Position numbers and translations under genes: made by a program
DNA from: Erythrobacter crassostreae
GTDB taxonomy: Bacteria > Pseudomonadota > Alphaproteobacteria > Sphingomonadales > Sphingomonadaceae
Assembly (NCBI RefSeq): GCF_019204045.1
Contig: NZ_JAGSPC010000001.1
Location: forward strand, 1,860,001 to 1,924,000
DNA length: 64,000 nucleotides
Reading direction: 5' to 3'
Shown: piece by piece, positions 17,543 to 26,762 of the stretch
Layout: each line of letters opens with the position of its first letter
Numbering within the stretch: position 1 is the first letter of the stretch
The notes under the pieces: model-generated
What the model was told of the DNA's origin: nothing
What the model saw: only the letters and a program-made list of their open reading frames with translations
The model's database searches: none

Positions 17543-18550
17543 GTGACTCAAATACGTGCCGACTGGACCCGCGAAGAAATCGCAGACCTGTTCAATCTCC
17601 CATTTACAGAGCTGCTGTTTCAGGCCGCAAGCGTCCACCGCGAGAACCATCCCCCTGATCAGATTCAGCTGTGCACTTTGCTCAGCATCAAGACCGGCGG
17701 CTGCCCGGAAGATTGCGGCTACTGCAGTCAGTCCGTCCATGCTGATAGCGGCGTTGAGGCCACCAAACTGATGGATGTGCAGGCGGTGCTTCAACGCGCT
17801 GCGCAGGCAAAGGATCAGGGCAGCCAGCGGTTTTGCATGGGTGCAGCGTGGCGCAATCCGAAGGATCGCGATATGTCTGCAATTGTCGAGATAGTGAAAG
17901 GCGTGCGCGATATGGGTCTGGAAACCTGTATGACGCTGGGCATGCTGGAGCCGGATCAGGCCGAAATGCTCGCGGAAGCTGGGCTGGATTATTACAACCA
18001 CAACATCGACAGCAGCCCTGAATACTACGAGCGAGTGATTTCCACCCGCGATTTTCAATGCCGTCTCGACACGCTGGATCACGTGCGCAAATCGGGCATC
18101 AATGTGTGCAGCGGCGGGATCATTGGGATGGGCGAAACGCGCGAGGACCGCGTTGGCTTTGTTCATACGCTCGCGACGCTGGAAGCGCATCCTGAGAGCG
18201 TTCCGGTCAATGCGCTTGTGCCGGTCAAAGGCACGGTGCTGGGCGATATGCTCGCTGATACGCCGCTTGCGCAGATCGACGACATTGAATTTGTCCGCAC
18301 AGTCGCGGTTGCGCGCATCACGATGCCAATGAGCATGGTCAGGCTTTCGGCAGGACGTGAAAGCATGTCCGAAGCGACACAGGCTTTGTGCTTTCTTGCC
18401 GGAGCAAACTCGATTTTCACAGGGGACAAATTGCTGACAGCGCCGAACGCTGGTGATGACAGCGATGGAGCGCTGTTTGCGAAACTTGGCCTGACGGCTC
18501 TTCAGCGTGAGGAACCTGCAAGGGTCTGCAAAGTAAGCGAGGCCGCCTAG
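17543..18550 (+). CDS. bioB: Biotin synthase
   Basis: BioB is a radical-SAM enzyme that inserts sulfur into dethiobiotin. The 335-aa protein has the [4Fe-4S] motif C54-x3-C58-x2-C61 ([10 protein letters not shown]), the downstream CxxxxxCR-like region for the second cluster ([12 protein letters not shown]), [23 protein letters not shown] and [10 protein letters not shown], all characteristic. Length is normal. The GTG start at 17543 lies 3 nt after the lipoprotein stop. Its place between mcm and pccA makes sense because propionyl-CoA carboxylase is a biotin enzyme. No other bio genes are present here. Confidence 0.96.
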   Translation: MTQIRADWTREEIADLFNLPFTELLFQAASVHRENHPPDQIQLCTLLSIKTGGCPEDCGYCSQSVHADSGVEATKLMDVQAVLQRAAQAKDQGSQRFCMGAAWRNPKDRDMSAIVEIVKGVRDMGLETCMTLGMLEPDQAEMLAEAGLDYYNHNIDSSPEYYERVISTRDFQCRLDTLDHVRKSGINVCSGGIIGMGETREDRVGFVHTLATLEAHPESVPVNALVPVKGTVLGDMLADTPLAQIDDIEFVRTVAVARITMPMSMVRLSAGRESMSEATQALCFLAGANSIFTGDKLLTAPNAGDDSDGALFAKLGLTALQREEPARVCKVSEAA

Positions 18551-18551
18551 C

Positions 18552-19724
18552 ATGCGCATAGCGGGCCTCTTTGTATTGGCCGGGGCAATCGCGCTCCCCG
18601 TCGATGCATCAGCCTGCACGATGTCCGGTTCGCCCTTCGAAGCCCGCGAGGAGCTTCGCGAAGATAGCGCGTTGCGAAAGATCGAGGGCACATTCTTTGT
18701 CGAAGGTGAAATCGAGTGGCCCAAGTCTTACGGTAATCCTGCGATTATCCGAGGACGGGTCGAAAGCAAATCGGGCAGGTCTTATCCGGTACAGCTGCAA
18801 TATCAGGAACTGCTGGTCCAATGCGGCCTTCAGTTCACTCCGCCCAGAAACGCGAGCGGGACATTCTGGATCTCACGCAAGAAGCGCGACGGCCGATATG
18901 AAATGCAGCTTTGGGAGGGGGAATACCTTTCCGAGGCCACGCCAATCATCATCGGAGAGCAACACAGCCTCGAAGCGTTGGGCGAGCAGCGAAAACTGAA
19001 CATCATTCTGCCCGCTGGCTATCATGACGAGCCCGAAAAGCGCTGGCCGGTCGTCTATATGCTTGATGGCGGCATGCAGCAGGATTTGATGCTCGTGACC
19101 GGCCTAGAGCGCTGGAACAGGCTTTGGGGGCGCAGCGAGCAGGCGATCATCGTCGGGATCGAGACCAAAGACCGGCAGCGCGAATTGCTGCCTGCGACGA
19201 GTGATCCGGCGGAGCAAGGACAGTATCCCACCGCAGGCGAAAGCGCGGCCTTTCGCAAGTGGATCGCGGGCAGTGTCAAACCATTGATCGAGCAGACATA
19301 CCGTACAAGCGGCACAGATGTTCTGGTGGGCGAAAGCGCGGCGGGGCATTTTGTGGTCGAGACCTGGATGAACAGTGATGAGCTGTTCGATGGCTATGCA
19401 GCCATCTCTCCGAGCATGCAGTGGAGCAATCAAGCCTTGGCGCGCCAGATCACTGGCCCGTTTGAAGGCAAGCCGCCCATTTACCTTTCCATTGCGGATG
19501 AGGGCGGTGCCACCGAAGAAGGCATCATGGATCTTGCCGACGCTATGGAGGAGACGCAGGATGTGTGTTTTTCCGACCGGCGCAATGATCTTGTCCATGC
19601 CAACAGCTTGCACGGGTTGCTTCCCGAAGCATTGCAGTACTTGCTCCCGGCAGATGCCGATTGGCTGGATGAATACGGGCTCAAGCTGAGATGCGAGCGG
19701 TTGGGGCAATCCGGCACGCAATGA
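18552..19724 (+). CDS. Exported alpha/beta-hydrolase esterase (EsteraseD-like) with extra N-terminal domain
   Basis: The 390-aa protein has a signal peptide (MRIAGLFVLAGAIALPVDASA). Residues about 25-125 form a domain I cannot assign, and residues 135-380 match putative esterases of the EsteraseD/enterochelin-esterase group. Evidence for the latter is LNIILPAGYHDEPEKRWPVVYMLDG, the nucleophile S262 in GESAAGHF (GxSxAG rather than strict GxSxG), and a likely catalytic His in DLVHANSLHG. It is therefore probably periplasmic and hydrolyses an ester of unknown nature. It begins one nucleotide after the bioB stop and overlaps the DUF3445 gene by 4 bp. Confidence 0.82.
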   Translation: MRIAGLFVLAGAIALPVDASACTMSGSPFEAREELREDSALRKIEGTFFVEGEIEWPKSYGNPAIIRGRVESKSGRSYPVQLQYQELLVQCGLQFTPPRNASGTFWISRKKRDGRYEMQLWEGEYLSEATPIIIGEQHSLEALGEQRKLNIILPAGYHDEPEKRWPVVYMLDGGMQQDLMLVTGLERWNRLWGRSEQAIIVGIETKDRQRELLPATSDPAEQGQYPTAGESAAFRKWIAGSVKPLIEQTYRTSGTDVLVGESAAGHFVVETWMNSDELFDGYAAISPSMQWSNQALARQITGPFEGKPPIYLSIADEGGATEEGIMDLADAMEETQDVCFSDRRNDLVHANSLHGLLPEALQYLLPADADWLDEYGLKLRCERLGQSGTQ

Positions 19725-20512
19725 GGCTAGGGTTTTCCGTCGATGCATTGCTGCCCAAGGCGCGGGGCGGAGGGCAGCTTCGCATGGGACTCGTTCGGCT
19801 TTCGGAAGAAGAATGGCTACAGCCAAATGCGGACATTGCGGCGCGTGCGGAAGGCTTTGAGCAATGGTCCGAAGGTGTGCAGATACTACCGGAAGCCGAT
19901 GTTCCGGGCGAAGAACTTGCCGAAATGCTCGGAATCGCCGGTGCGCTTCGCGAAGCTGCTCTCTCCAGACACGAAGATATGTGTTTGCTCACAAAGCGCG
20001 CAGGTGAGGATGTTTACCGTCTGATCGGAGCCGCCGTTGCATGGCCTTCTGACTGGCACCCCAAAGACAAGATCGGTCTACCACTGCGCGCGCTTCATGC
20101 GCCGATTGCGGGCTATGAAGAACACCTCGCGACCGGTGTGGACCGGTTTATGGACACGCTCAAACCGGGCGCAATCTATGGCCGATGCAACTGGTTTGTC
20201 GCGCCAACCGATAAGCGGTGCTGGCTGGCGCGAGAGTTGCCAGAGCATGCTTTTGCCCATGTCACGCCTCAAAATGCGGGCGAAACCCTTTTTGTTCGAT
20301 CCGAAAGACAGACGTTGCGGCGCTTACCAGAGACTGGCGCGATCCTGTTTACGATTGGTATCTATGTCGAACCGCTCGGATCGTTGTCGCTCGCTAATAT
20401 AGCTATGCTAGCCTCCGCGATAGAATCCCTCGTCAAAGGGGAGGGTGACCGGCGCGGTGCACCGTATTATGCATCCACCATGAAACAATATTGCGAAAGT
20501 GCCCTGTCATGA
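19721..20512 (+). CDS. DUF3445 protein (heme-dependent oxidative N-demethylase family)
   Basis: The 263-aa product has the hallmark of DUF3445: a C-terminal block VRSERQTLRRLPETGAILFTIGIY and upstream KDKIGLPLRALHAPIAGYEEH. Members studied elsewhere (for example the alpha subunit of dimethylamine monooxygenase) bind heme and oxidatively demethylate amines. No partner subunits of that complex are visible here, so the substrate is open. ATG at 19721 overlaps the esterase stop (ATGA) and is chosen over an ATG at 19691. The 3' end overlaps metY by 4 bp. The coupling on both sides implies stoichiometric expression with esterase and MetY. Confidence 0.85.
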   Translation: MRLGFSVDALLPKARGGGQLRMGLVRLSEEEWLQPNADIAARAEGFEQWSEGVQILPEADVPGEELAEMLGIAGALREAALSRHEDMCLLTKRAGEDVYRLIGAAVAWPSDWHPKDKIGLPLRALHAPIAGYEEHLATGVDRFMDTLKPGAIYGRCNWFVAPTDKRCWLARELPEHAFAHVTPQNAGETLFVRSERQTLRRLPETGAILFTIGIYVEPLGSLSLANIAMLASAIESLVKGEGDRRGAPYYASTMKQYCESALS

Positions 20513-21813
20513 CTGATCTGCCGCCTGAGACACGCCTCGAAACTTTGACTGTCCATGCTGGCTGCGTGCCCGATCCGACGACCAATGCACGGATCACACC
20601 GATCTATCAGACATCGTCCTATGTTTTTGACAGTCCTGAGCATGCTGCAAACCTGTTTTCGCTTGCAGAGTTCGGCAACATCTATTCACGGATCATGAAC
20701 CCGACGAATGATGCGCTTGAGAAGAAAGTCGCGGCGTTAGAGGGCGGTGTTGGCGCATTGGGTGTTGCCTCGGGGCACGCAGCTCAATTGATCGCCTTCC
20801 ACACGTTGATGGAGCCGGGTTGCAACATCGTTGCCGCCAAAAAGCTGTATGGCGGATCGCTCAACCAACTTGGTGAGGCGTTTAAGAAGTTCGGGTGGGA
20901 AACCCGCTTTGTCGATGCCGACGACGCGGAAAATGTTCGCGCTGCAATGGATGACAAAACGCGCGTCGTGTTCATCGAAAGCCTCGCCAATCCGGGCGGA
21001 GTTGTAAGTGATATCTCGGCGATTGCCGATGTTGCCCATGCCGGCGGTGTGCCGCTGATGGTCGATAACACCATGGCCAGTCCCGCGCTTTGCCGTCCGA
21101 TTGAACACGGTGCGGATATCATTGTGCATTCGACCACAAAATTCCTGAACGGTCATGGCAATGCCATTGGCGGCGTTCTGGTGGATAGCGGCAATTTCGA
21201 TTGGAAGGCGCAGGGCAACAAATTCCCTTCGCTCACGGAGCCCAATGGCTCCTATCACGGAGCAGTGTTGGTCGATGCGTTGGAGCCGATCGGTCCGATT
21301 GCTTTCATCATCGCGTGCCGCGTCCTTGGCCTGCGCGACCTTGGCCCCGCTATGGCCCCGATGAACGCGTTTCTGGCGCTCACTGGCATGGAGACGCTGC
21401 ATCTGCGAATGGAGCGTCACTGTTCCAATGCGATGGCTCTAGCGGAATGGCTGACCGAGCAAGATCAGGTCTCATGGGTCAGCTACGCCGGTCTGCCGGA
21501 CAACCCGTATTACCCGCATGCCCAGAAATATCTTGGCGGAAAAGGCGGGGCCGTTTTCACCTTCGGGTTAAAAGGCGGGCACGAAGCCGGTGTTCAGCTC
21601 GTCTCAAACATCAAGCTGTTCAGTCACTTGGCGAACATTGGTGATACGCGTTCACTGATCATCCATCCGGCATCCACCACACACAGCCAGCTTGAAGGCG
21701 ACGAGCTCATTGCGGCTGGCGCAGGGCCTGATGTAATCCGCGTCTCTGTTGGCATCGAGCATATCGAAGATATCAAAGCCGATCTGGCGCAAGGGTTTGC
21801 CGCGCTCGATTGA
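20509..21813 (+). CDS. metY: O-acetylhomoserine sulfhydrylase (Cys/Met PLP enzyme)
   Basis: This PLP enzyme makes homocysteine from O-acetylhomoserine and sulfide. The 434-aa product has the large-form signature: ETLTVHAGCVPDPTTNARITPIYQTSSYVFDS, IYSRIMNPTNDALEKKVAALEGG, and the PLP-binding lysine in HSTTKFLNGHGNAIGG. The C-terminal HPASTTHSQL also fits OAH sulfhydrylases rather than the shorter cystathionine enzymes. ATG at 20509 overlaps the DUF3445 stop (ATGA). An extra upstream ATG at 20491 is less likely. A methionine-cycle gene here is unexpected in a propionate cluster, although propionyl-CoA arises from methionine breakdown. Confidence 0.93.
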   Translation: MTDLPPETRLETLTVHAGCVPDPTTNARITPIYQTSSYVFDSPEHAANLFSLAEFGNIYSRIMNPTNDALEKKVAALEGGVGALGVASGHAAQLIAFHTLMEPGCNIVAAKKLYGGSLNQLGEAFKKFGWETRFVDADDAENVRAAMDDKTRVVFIESLANPGGVVSDISAIADVAHAGGVPLMVDNTMASPALCRPIEHGADIIVHSTTKFLNGHGNAIGGVLVDSGNFDWKAQGNKFPSLTEPNGSYHGAVLVDALEPIGPIAFIIACRVLGLRDLGPAMAPMNAFLALTGMETLHLRMERHCSNAMALAEWLTEQDQVSWVSYAGLPDNPYYPHAQKYLGGKGGAVFTFGLKGGHEAGVQLVSNIKLFSHLANIGDTRSLIIHPASTTHSQLEGDELIAAGAGPDVIRVSVGIEHIEDIKADLAQGFAALD

Positions 21814-21823
21814 GGAGAAAAGA

Positions 21824-22225
21824 ATGTCCGCTTTATTGCTATCTTTGTTGTTGCAGGCTCCTCCTATGCCCGTGTGTGACGAAGAAAAACGCGATCAGGG
21901 CATCCAGCAAGAGATGAACATTTGCGCTGCAATTGATTACCGGTTGGCCGATGCAGAACTGAATGCCCAGTGGAAGGTCACCAGCGCCAAAATGAAGGCT
22001 CGCGATGAAGGTTGGAATCCGGAATGGGATGATCGCCCCGGATGGTTCGCCAGCTTGCTGGAGGGACAGCGGGCGTGGATCACGTACCGCGATGCCCATT
22101 GCCGCGTTGATGGATATTGGGCGCGCGGGGGAAGTTTGGAACCGCTGCTCGTTTCGACATGCAAGACCGCTTTGACAGAAGCGCGGACAAAGGAATTGAG
22201 CGAATTGGCAGATCGTCCAAGCTGA
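21824..22225 (+). CDS. LprI-like (DUF1311) small exported protein
   Basis: The 133-aa protein fits PF07007 (lysozyme inhibitor LprI-like): a conserved LADAELNAQWKVTSAKMK helix, LLEGQRAWITYRDAHC, GGSLEPLLVSTCKTALTEAR. The paired cysteines are as expected. The N terminus MSALLLSLLLQAPPMPVC is short and hydrophobic but lacks positive charge, so export is likely but unusual. AGGAGAAAAG gives a clear ribosome binding site for ATG at 21824. It follows metY by 10 nt and precedes pccA. The family name does not prove lysozyme inhibition, and most members are uncharacterised. Confidence 0.8.
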   Translation: MSALLLSLLLQAPPMPVCDEEKRDQGIQQEMNICAAIDYRLADAELNAQWKVTSAKMKARDEGWNPEWDDRPGWFASLLEGQRAWITYRDAHCRVDGYWARGGSLEPLLVSTCKTALTEARTKELSELADRPS

Positions 22226-22307
22226 CTGTGTTCCTCGATAGGTTGCCTGCCAGCGCGTGACGCGGCATAGGCGGTGCGACGCTAGTGCACCCTTTCGGAG
22301 GTTCCGT

Positions 22308-24389
22308 TTGTTTTCCAAGATTCTGATTGCCAATCGTGGTGAGATTGCCTGCCGTGTCATCACGACAGCGCGCAAAATGGGGGTCGCCACTGTTGCGGTC
22401 TATTCCGATGCTGATGCCCGCGCACCGTTTGTCAAAATGGCGGATGAAGCGGTTCATATTGGCCCCGCACCAGCGGCGGAAAGCTATCTGATCCCTGAAA
22501 AGATCATCGCCGCATGCAAGGAAACCGGCGCACAGGCGGTGCATCCCGGCTATGGCTTCCTCTCGGAACGCGCGAGCTTTGTGGAGGCTCTCGAAGCGGA
22601 AGGCATCGCCTTTATCGGTCCGCCAACCGGCGCAATCGCGGCCATGGGTGACAAGATTGAATCAAAGAAACTGGCCAAAGAAGCGGGCGTCAACACGGTG
22701 CCCGGCTCCGAAGGTGAGATCACATCGACACAGCAGGCGCTCGAGGTTAGCCGAGAAATTGGTTATCCGGTGATGATGAAGGCCAGCGCCGGCGGCGGCG
22801 GCAAAGGCATGCGGCTGGCGCATAACGACAAGGATGTCGAAGAAGGGTTCGAAGCCACCCGCCGCGAAGGTCTGAACTCATTCGGCGATGACCGTGTCTT
22901 CATTGAGAAATTCATTGAAAACCCGCGCCATATCGAGATTCAGATTCTCGGCGATAAACACGGCAATGTGCTGTATTTGAACGAGCGCGAATGCTCGATC
23001 CAGCGCCGCCACCAAAAGGTTGTCGAGGAAGCACCATCGCCGTTTGTGACGGACAAAATGCGCAAGGCAATGGGCGAGCAATGCGTCGCTCTATCCAAGG
23101 CTGTTGATTACCATTCTGCGGGCACGGTTGAGCTAATCGTCAGTGGTGCCGATCCAACCGGCGAGAGTTTCTATTTCCTTGAAATGAACACGCGGCTTCA
23201 GGTGGAGCATCCCGTTACCGAGGCGATCACCGGCATCGATCTGGTCGAGCAGATGATCCGCGTTGCTGCGGGCGAAGAGCTTGCGATGACGCAGGACGAT
23301 ATCGGGATCGACGGTTGGTCGATTGAAAACCGCGTCTATGCCGAAGACCCATATCGCGGCTTCCTGCCTTCAACTGGGCGCCTCGTTGAATACTCCCCTC
23401 CAATCGAAGGTTGGGTGGATGATGGAGAAGTGCAGGGCAAGGCCCGCCGCGGAATCGCCCACGGTGCAGGCAGCATTCGCGTTGACGACGGCGTGTTCGA
23501 AGGCGGCGAAGTCAGCATGTTCTATGACCCGATGATCGCCAAACTGATCACATGGGCACCGACCCGCGAAGAAGCCGCCGATCTCCAGATCGAAGCGCTC
23601 GACAGTTTCCGCATCAGAGGGCTCGGCCATAACGTCGATTTCCTCAGCGCGATTATGCAGCATGACCGGTTCCGGTCAGGTGAATTGACGACTGGCTTCA
23701 TCGCAGAGGAATATCCCGAAGGATTTGAAGGCGCACCGGTCACAGACGACTTCCGCCGCATGCTTGCGGCCATTTGCGCAGGCAATGAATTCACGTGGCA
23801 AGCCCGTGCCCAGCGGATTTCGGGCCAGCTTGATGGATTGCAGGAAGTTACCAGCGAATGGCTCGTTAAGCTCGGCGATACACGGCATGAGGTCGTGCTG
23901 GGCGAGGGCCACGCTGTCGTCGATGGCGAGCGGGTTGACGGCAATTGCAATTGGCTTCCGGGCATGAACGAGGCGGTCGCGACGACCTCTCCCGATGGCG
24001 AAGGCGGCGACCGGTATGGCTTGATCGTTGAGCGGGATGGCAATCATTGGGTTATCACGACGCGCGGCGCATCTCACCGCGCATTGGTGGTGCCGCAGCG
24101 TCTCGCGCATCTTGAAAGCATGATGATCGAGAAGGAACCGCCTGATCTTTCTAAAATGCTGATCTGTCCGATGCCGGGAATGTTGGTGAAACTGCATGTC
24201 GGCGAAGGCGAAGAGGTGCAGCCGGGGCAACCGCTCGCAACCGTCGAAGCAATGAAGATGGAGAACATTTTGCGGGCTGAAAAGCAGGCAACAATCTCCA
24301 AAATCAACGCGGTGGAGGGCGAAAGCCTCGCTGTCGATGCAGTGTTCTCGAACTCGAATAGCCGCAACTGGCGAATCATAACTGGCTAG
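22308..24389 (+). CDS. pccA: Propionyl-CoA carboxylase, alpha (biotin carboxylase/BCCP) subunit
   Basis: PccA carboxylates its own biotin with ATP and bicarbonate and hands the CO2 to PccB. The 693-aa protein has an N-terminal biotin carboxylase (ILIANRGEIACRV, HPGYGFLSERASFVEALE, the glycine-rich ATP loop MKASAGGGGKGMR, ERECSIQRRHQKVVEEAPSP, EMNTRLQVEHPVTE), a BT linker domain, and a C-terminal biotinyl domain with K650 in EAMKMEN. TTG at 22308 is the likely start: GGAGG lies 6-7 nt upstream and FSKILIANRGE is the normal N terminus. An in-frame ATG at 22257 is not needed. It ends the propionate cluster. Confidence 0.96.
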   Translation: MFSKILIANRGEIACRVITTARKMGVATVAVYSDADARAPFVKMADEAVHIGPAPAAESYLIPEKIIAACKETGAQAVHPGYGFLSERASFVEALEAEGIAFIGPPTGAIAAMGDKIESKKLAKEAGVNTVPGSEGEITSTQQALEVSREIGYPVMMKASAGGGGKGMRLAHNDKDVEEGFEATRREGLNSFGDDRVFIEKFIENPRHIEIQILGDKHGNVLYLNERECSIQRRHQKVVEEAPSPFVTDKMRKAMGEQCVALSKAVDYHSAGTVELIVSGADPTGESFYFLEMNTRLQVEHPVTEAITGIDLVEQMIRVAAGEELAMTQDDIGIDGWSIENRVYAEDPYRGFLPSTGRLVEYSPPIEGWVDDGEVQGKARRGIAHGAGSIRVDDGVFEGGEVSMFYDPMIAKLITWAPTREEAADLQIEALDSFRIRGLGHNVDFLSAIMQHDRFRSGELTTGFIAEEYPEGFEGAPVTDDFRRMLAAICAGNEFTWQARAQRISGQLDGLQEVTSEWLVKLGDTRHEVVLGEGHAVVDGERVDGNCNWLPGMNEAVATTSPDGEGGDRYGLIVERDGNHWVITTRGASHRALVVPQRLAHLESMMIEKEPPDLSKMLICPMPGMLVKLHVGEGEEVQPGQPLATVEAMKMENILRAEKQATISKINAVEGESLAVDAVFSNSNSRNWRIITG

Positions 24390-24573
24390 CGACGCGAAAC
24401 TTTCGCGATTGATTACTGCTGTGAAATTGCCAAACTGTTGTATGCAAACGCCAAATTGTGCGAATTCTTGTGATTTTACACAGTATGACTCGCCATCCAC
24501 CGCTTCATTAGAGACACTTTGACCGTCGCATTGGCGACACTGGCAAGGCTTGGATCTTGGAGGGATTAGGATC

Positions 24574-24852
24574 GTGGCTAAAAAAGGCACCGGCTACTTC
24601 GATCGTAAGGGCCAATTTTTTAAGACTGCCCGTGAGGCAACCGAAAGCGATATCGCTGCTCTGTTCGGGCAAATTGGCGAAGGTGAAAGCCTTGCGCCGG
24701 GCATCGCTCATATGCTGCTTGAGCGGCGCGCGGACGTTGAACGGCTCTTTGCGGAGCATGATGAAATGGTTGCCGAAGAGGCCGCAAACAGAGCCTCGCT
24801 AAACGATATCGGATCGAAGGTTTCGAAACTGCCGACGCGGCCTGCGGTCTAG
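24574..24852 (+). CDS. Hypothetical protein, 92 aa
   Basis: I do not recognise a named family. The protein begins AKKGTGYFDRKGQFFKTARE after a GTG start at 24574, preceded by GGAGGGATTAGG. It is soluble, charged and largely helical, with no signal peptide and no cysteine. An earlier in-frame ATG at 24550 would lie inside the ribosome-binding region. The frame DRKGQFFKTAREATESDIAALFG suggests a small conserved cytosolic protein. It stands alone after a 184-nt gap from pccA and converges on the cyclase gene with 3 nt between stops. Confidence 0.62.
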   Translation: MAKKGTGYFDRKGQFFKTAREATESDIAALFGQIGEGESLAPGIAHMLLERRADVERLFAEHDEMVAEEAANRASLNDIGSKVSKLPTRPAV

Positions 24853-24855
24853 GCT

Positions 24856-25626
24856 CTATTCCTCAATCATCGCCACGGCGCGGATCCATCCGGCGCTGGC
24901 TCGTTCGATCTTGACTGGAAAGCAGCTGAACGTGAAGCCATGCGAGGGCAGCGCTGCGAGATTGGTCAGCTTTTCAATCTGGTAATAGGGGCGAATACGG
25001 CCCGCCTTGTGGCCCTCCCAGATAATCGAAGGGTCACGTTTCTCAGCCCATTTTTTGGCCGTGTGGCTGAACGGAGCATCCCAGCTCCATGCATCGGTCC
25101 CGACCACTTCAACACAGCGCTCGGTCAGCCACAACGTTGCTTCTGCGCCCAAACCCACGCCCTGATCGGTAAAGTTTTCGGTGCCATAGATCGCTCCCGA
25201 CTGGATCAGAACGATGTCGAGCGGCTGCAGATTATAGCCGATCTTTGCGAATGCCTCTTCAAGCTCGGCGGCGCTGACTACGTGACCACTTGGAAGATGT
25301 GAAAAATCGAGCTTCACACCCGGCCGAAAAAACCGATCCAGCGGCGCTTCGTCGATGCTTGGCGCAGGATTTACCCCACCATCGGTTGTCGAATGGTAAT
25401 GCCACGGCGCGTCCATATGAGTGCCATTGTGTGTTGAAAGCTCGAGCATTTCGACCGCCCAACCTTCACCGTCGGGTAAATCCTTTTTCTCCAAACCTGG
25501 GAAGAACATCGCGATCTGTTCCCACGTATCTTCGTGCGTCATGTACTGGATTTTCGGGCGCATCACCTCTGGATCGGAGATCACATCGTTGGTGATCGGG
25601 ATCGAGAGGTCGACGAAACGGGTCAT
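24856..25626 (-). CDS. Cyclase / kynurenine-formamidase-like metal hydrolase
   Basis: The 256-aa protein belongs to the cyclase family (PF04199) of Zn-dependent amide and ester hydrolases. It shows the signature HNGTHMDAPWHY (metal-binding His and Asp), the start RFVDLSIPITNDV, and later LIQSGAIYG and WEGHKAGR-like regions. Members include arylformamidases of tryptophan breakdown and isatin hydrolases. The substrate cannot be read from the sequence. ATG at 25626 overlaps the aroB stop by 4 bp, so it is the third gene of an aroK-aroB-cyclase operon. Context does not explain its role. Confidence 0.85.
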   Translation of the reverse strand: MTRFVDLSIPITNDVISDPEVMRPKIQYMTHEDTWEQIAMFFPGLEKKDLPDGEGWAVEMLELSTHNGTHMDAPWHYHSTTDGGVNPAPSIDEAPLDRFFRPGVKLDFSHLPSGHVVSAAELEEAFAKIGYNLQPLDIVLIQSGAIYGTENFTDQGVGLGAEATLWLTERCVEVVGTDAWSWDAPFSHTAKKWAEKRDPSIIWEGHKAGRIRPYYQIEKLTNLAALPSHGFTFSCFPVKIERASAGWIRAVAMIEE

Positions 25627-26762
25627 TGCGCGCCCAGCTGCTCACCAAGAAATTCTGCAATGTCAGCAAGCTCTACATCACGGGCGAGGTAAGCCTGCCC
25701 GATCCCTTTAAGTAGCAGGAAGGGCAGTGTGCCGCCCTCCATCTTTTTGTCGTGGCGCATATGGTCGGCCAGTGCGGAACCGGAACAGGTTATCCCAAGC
25801 GACGCGACATTCGCGGGCAGCCCTGCATCACCGATTGCTGTTGAAGCCCGCTTGGCGTCTTCTTGCGATATGTCGCCGCGGCGCGCGGAGTATTGCGCGG
25901 CGAGAACCATGCCTGTCGCGACTGCCTCTCCATGCAGCAGCCGGTCCGAAAAACCAGTCTCCGCCTCCAGCGCGTGCCCGAAAGTGTGACCCAAATTGAG
26001 CAAGGCGCGAACGCCGGTGGTCTCGCGCTCGTCCTCTGCAACAATGGCCGCCTTGGCACGGATACTGGTTGCAATGGCATGGGCCAGCGCATCGGGCTCC
26101 CGTGCGAGAACCTTTGTACCGTTATCTGAAAGCCAGTCGAAGAACACCGCATCGCCGAGCAAGGCGTATTTAATCACCTCCGCATATCCTGCGCGCATTT
26201 CGCGGTCGGGCAATGTGTCGAGGACCATGGGGTCGATGAAAACTGCGGCAGGTTGATGGAATGCGCCGATCAGGTTTTTTCCCGCTCGCGTGTTGATCGC
26301 TGTCTTACCCCCAACGGAGCTGTCGACTTGAGCCAGTAACGTCGTGGGGATTTGGATGAATTCGCAGCCCCTTTTCAAGACTGCACACGCAAATCCGGTG
26401 AGATCACCAACGACGCCGCCACCAAGCGCGATGACATGGTCAGAGCGGGTGATGCCAAGTTCAAGCAACCAATCAGTCAGCTGTTCAAGCACAGCCCAGC
26501 TCTTCGCGCCTTCACCGGGCTCAACAACGAACCAGTCTGGTGCCAGACCTTCAGATGCTAGGCTCTGTTCGAGCGCAGCTTTGAAAATGAGGTGCGTGTT
26601 CGTATCGGCGACTACCGGCACTTTGCGAGCCTTCACAGCCCCCTTCGCACGGTAGCTCTCGAAGTACTCGGAAGCACCGTGCGCAAAATCATCAAGCACA
26701 CAGCCGCGCTTGATAGTCACATCATAGCTGCGTCCGGCGAGGGAAACGGGGACTACATCCAT
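25623..26762 (-). CDS. aroB: 3-dehydroquinate synthase
   Basis: AroB is the second step of the shikimate pathway, turning DAHP into 3-dehydroquinate with NAD+ and a divalent metal. The 379-aa product shows VEPGEGAKSWAVLEQL, the NAD-binding ALGGGVVGDLTGFACAVLKRG, PTTLLAQVDSSVGGKTAIN, and the metal-ligand region LLNLGHTFGHALEAE with HGEAVATGM. All are as expected and the length is normal. It overlaps the aroK 3' end by 10 bp and the cyclase start by 4 bp, giving one translationally linked unit. Confidence 0.96.
   Translation of the reverse strand: MDVVPVSLAGRSYDVTIKRGCVLDDFAHGASEYFESYRAKGAVKARKVPVVADTNTHLIFKAALEQSLASEGLAPDWFVVEPGEGAKSWAVLEQLTDWLLELGITRSDHVIALGGGVVGDLTGFACAVLKRGCEFIQIPTTLLAQVDSSVGGKTAINTRAGKNLIGAFHQPAAVFIDPMVLDTLPDREMRAGYAEVIKYALLGDAVFFDWLSDNGTKVLAREPDALAHAIATSIRAKAAIVAEDERETTGVRALLNLGHTFGHALEAETGFSDRLLHGEAVATGMVLAAQYSARRGDISQEDAKRASTAIGDAGLPANVASLGITCSGSALADHMRHDKKMEGGTLPFLLLKGIGQAYLARDVELADIAEFLGEQLGAQ

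Noticed and set aside
17498..18724. A 408-codon minus-strand frame opposite bioB and the esterase start
   Set aside because: The plus strand holds clear bioB motifs over the same bases, and the antisense protein has shadow-like His/Arg-rich composition.
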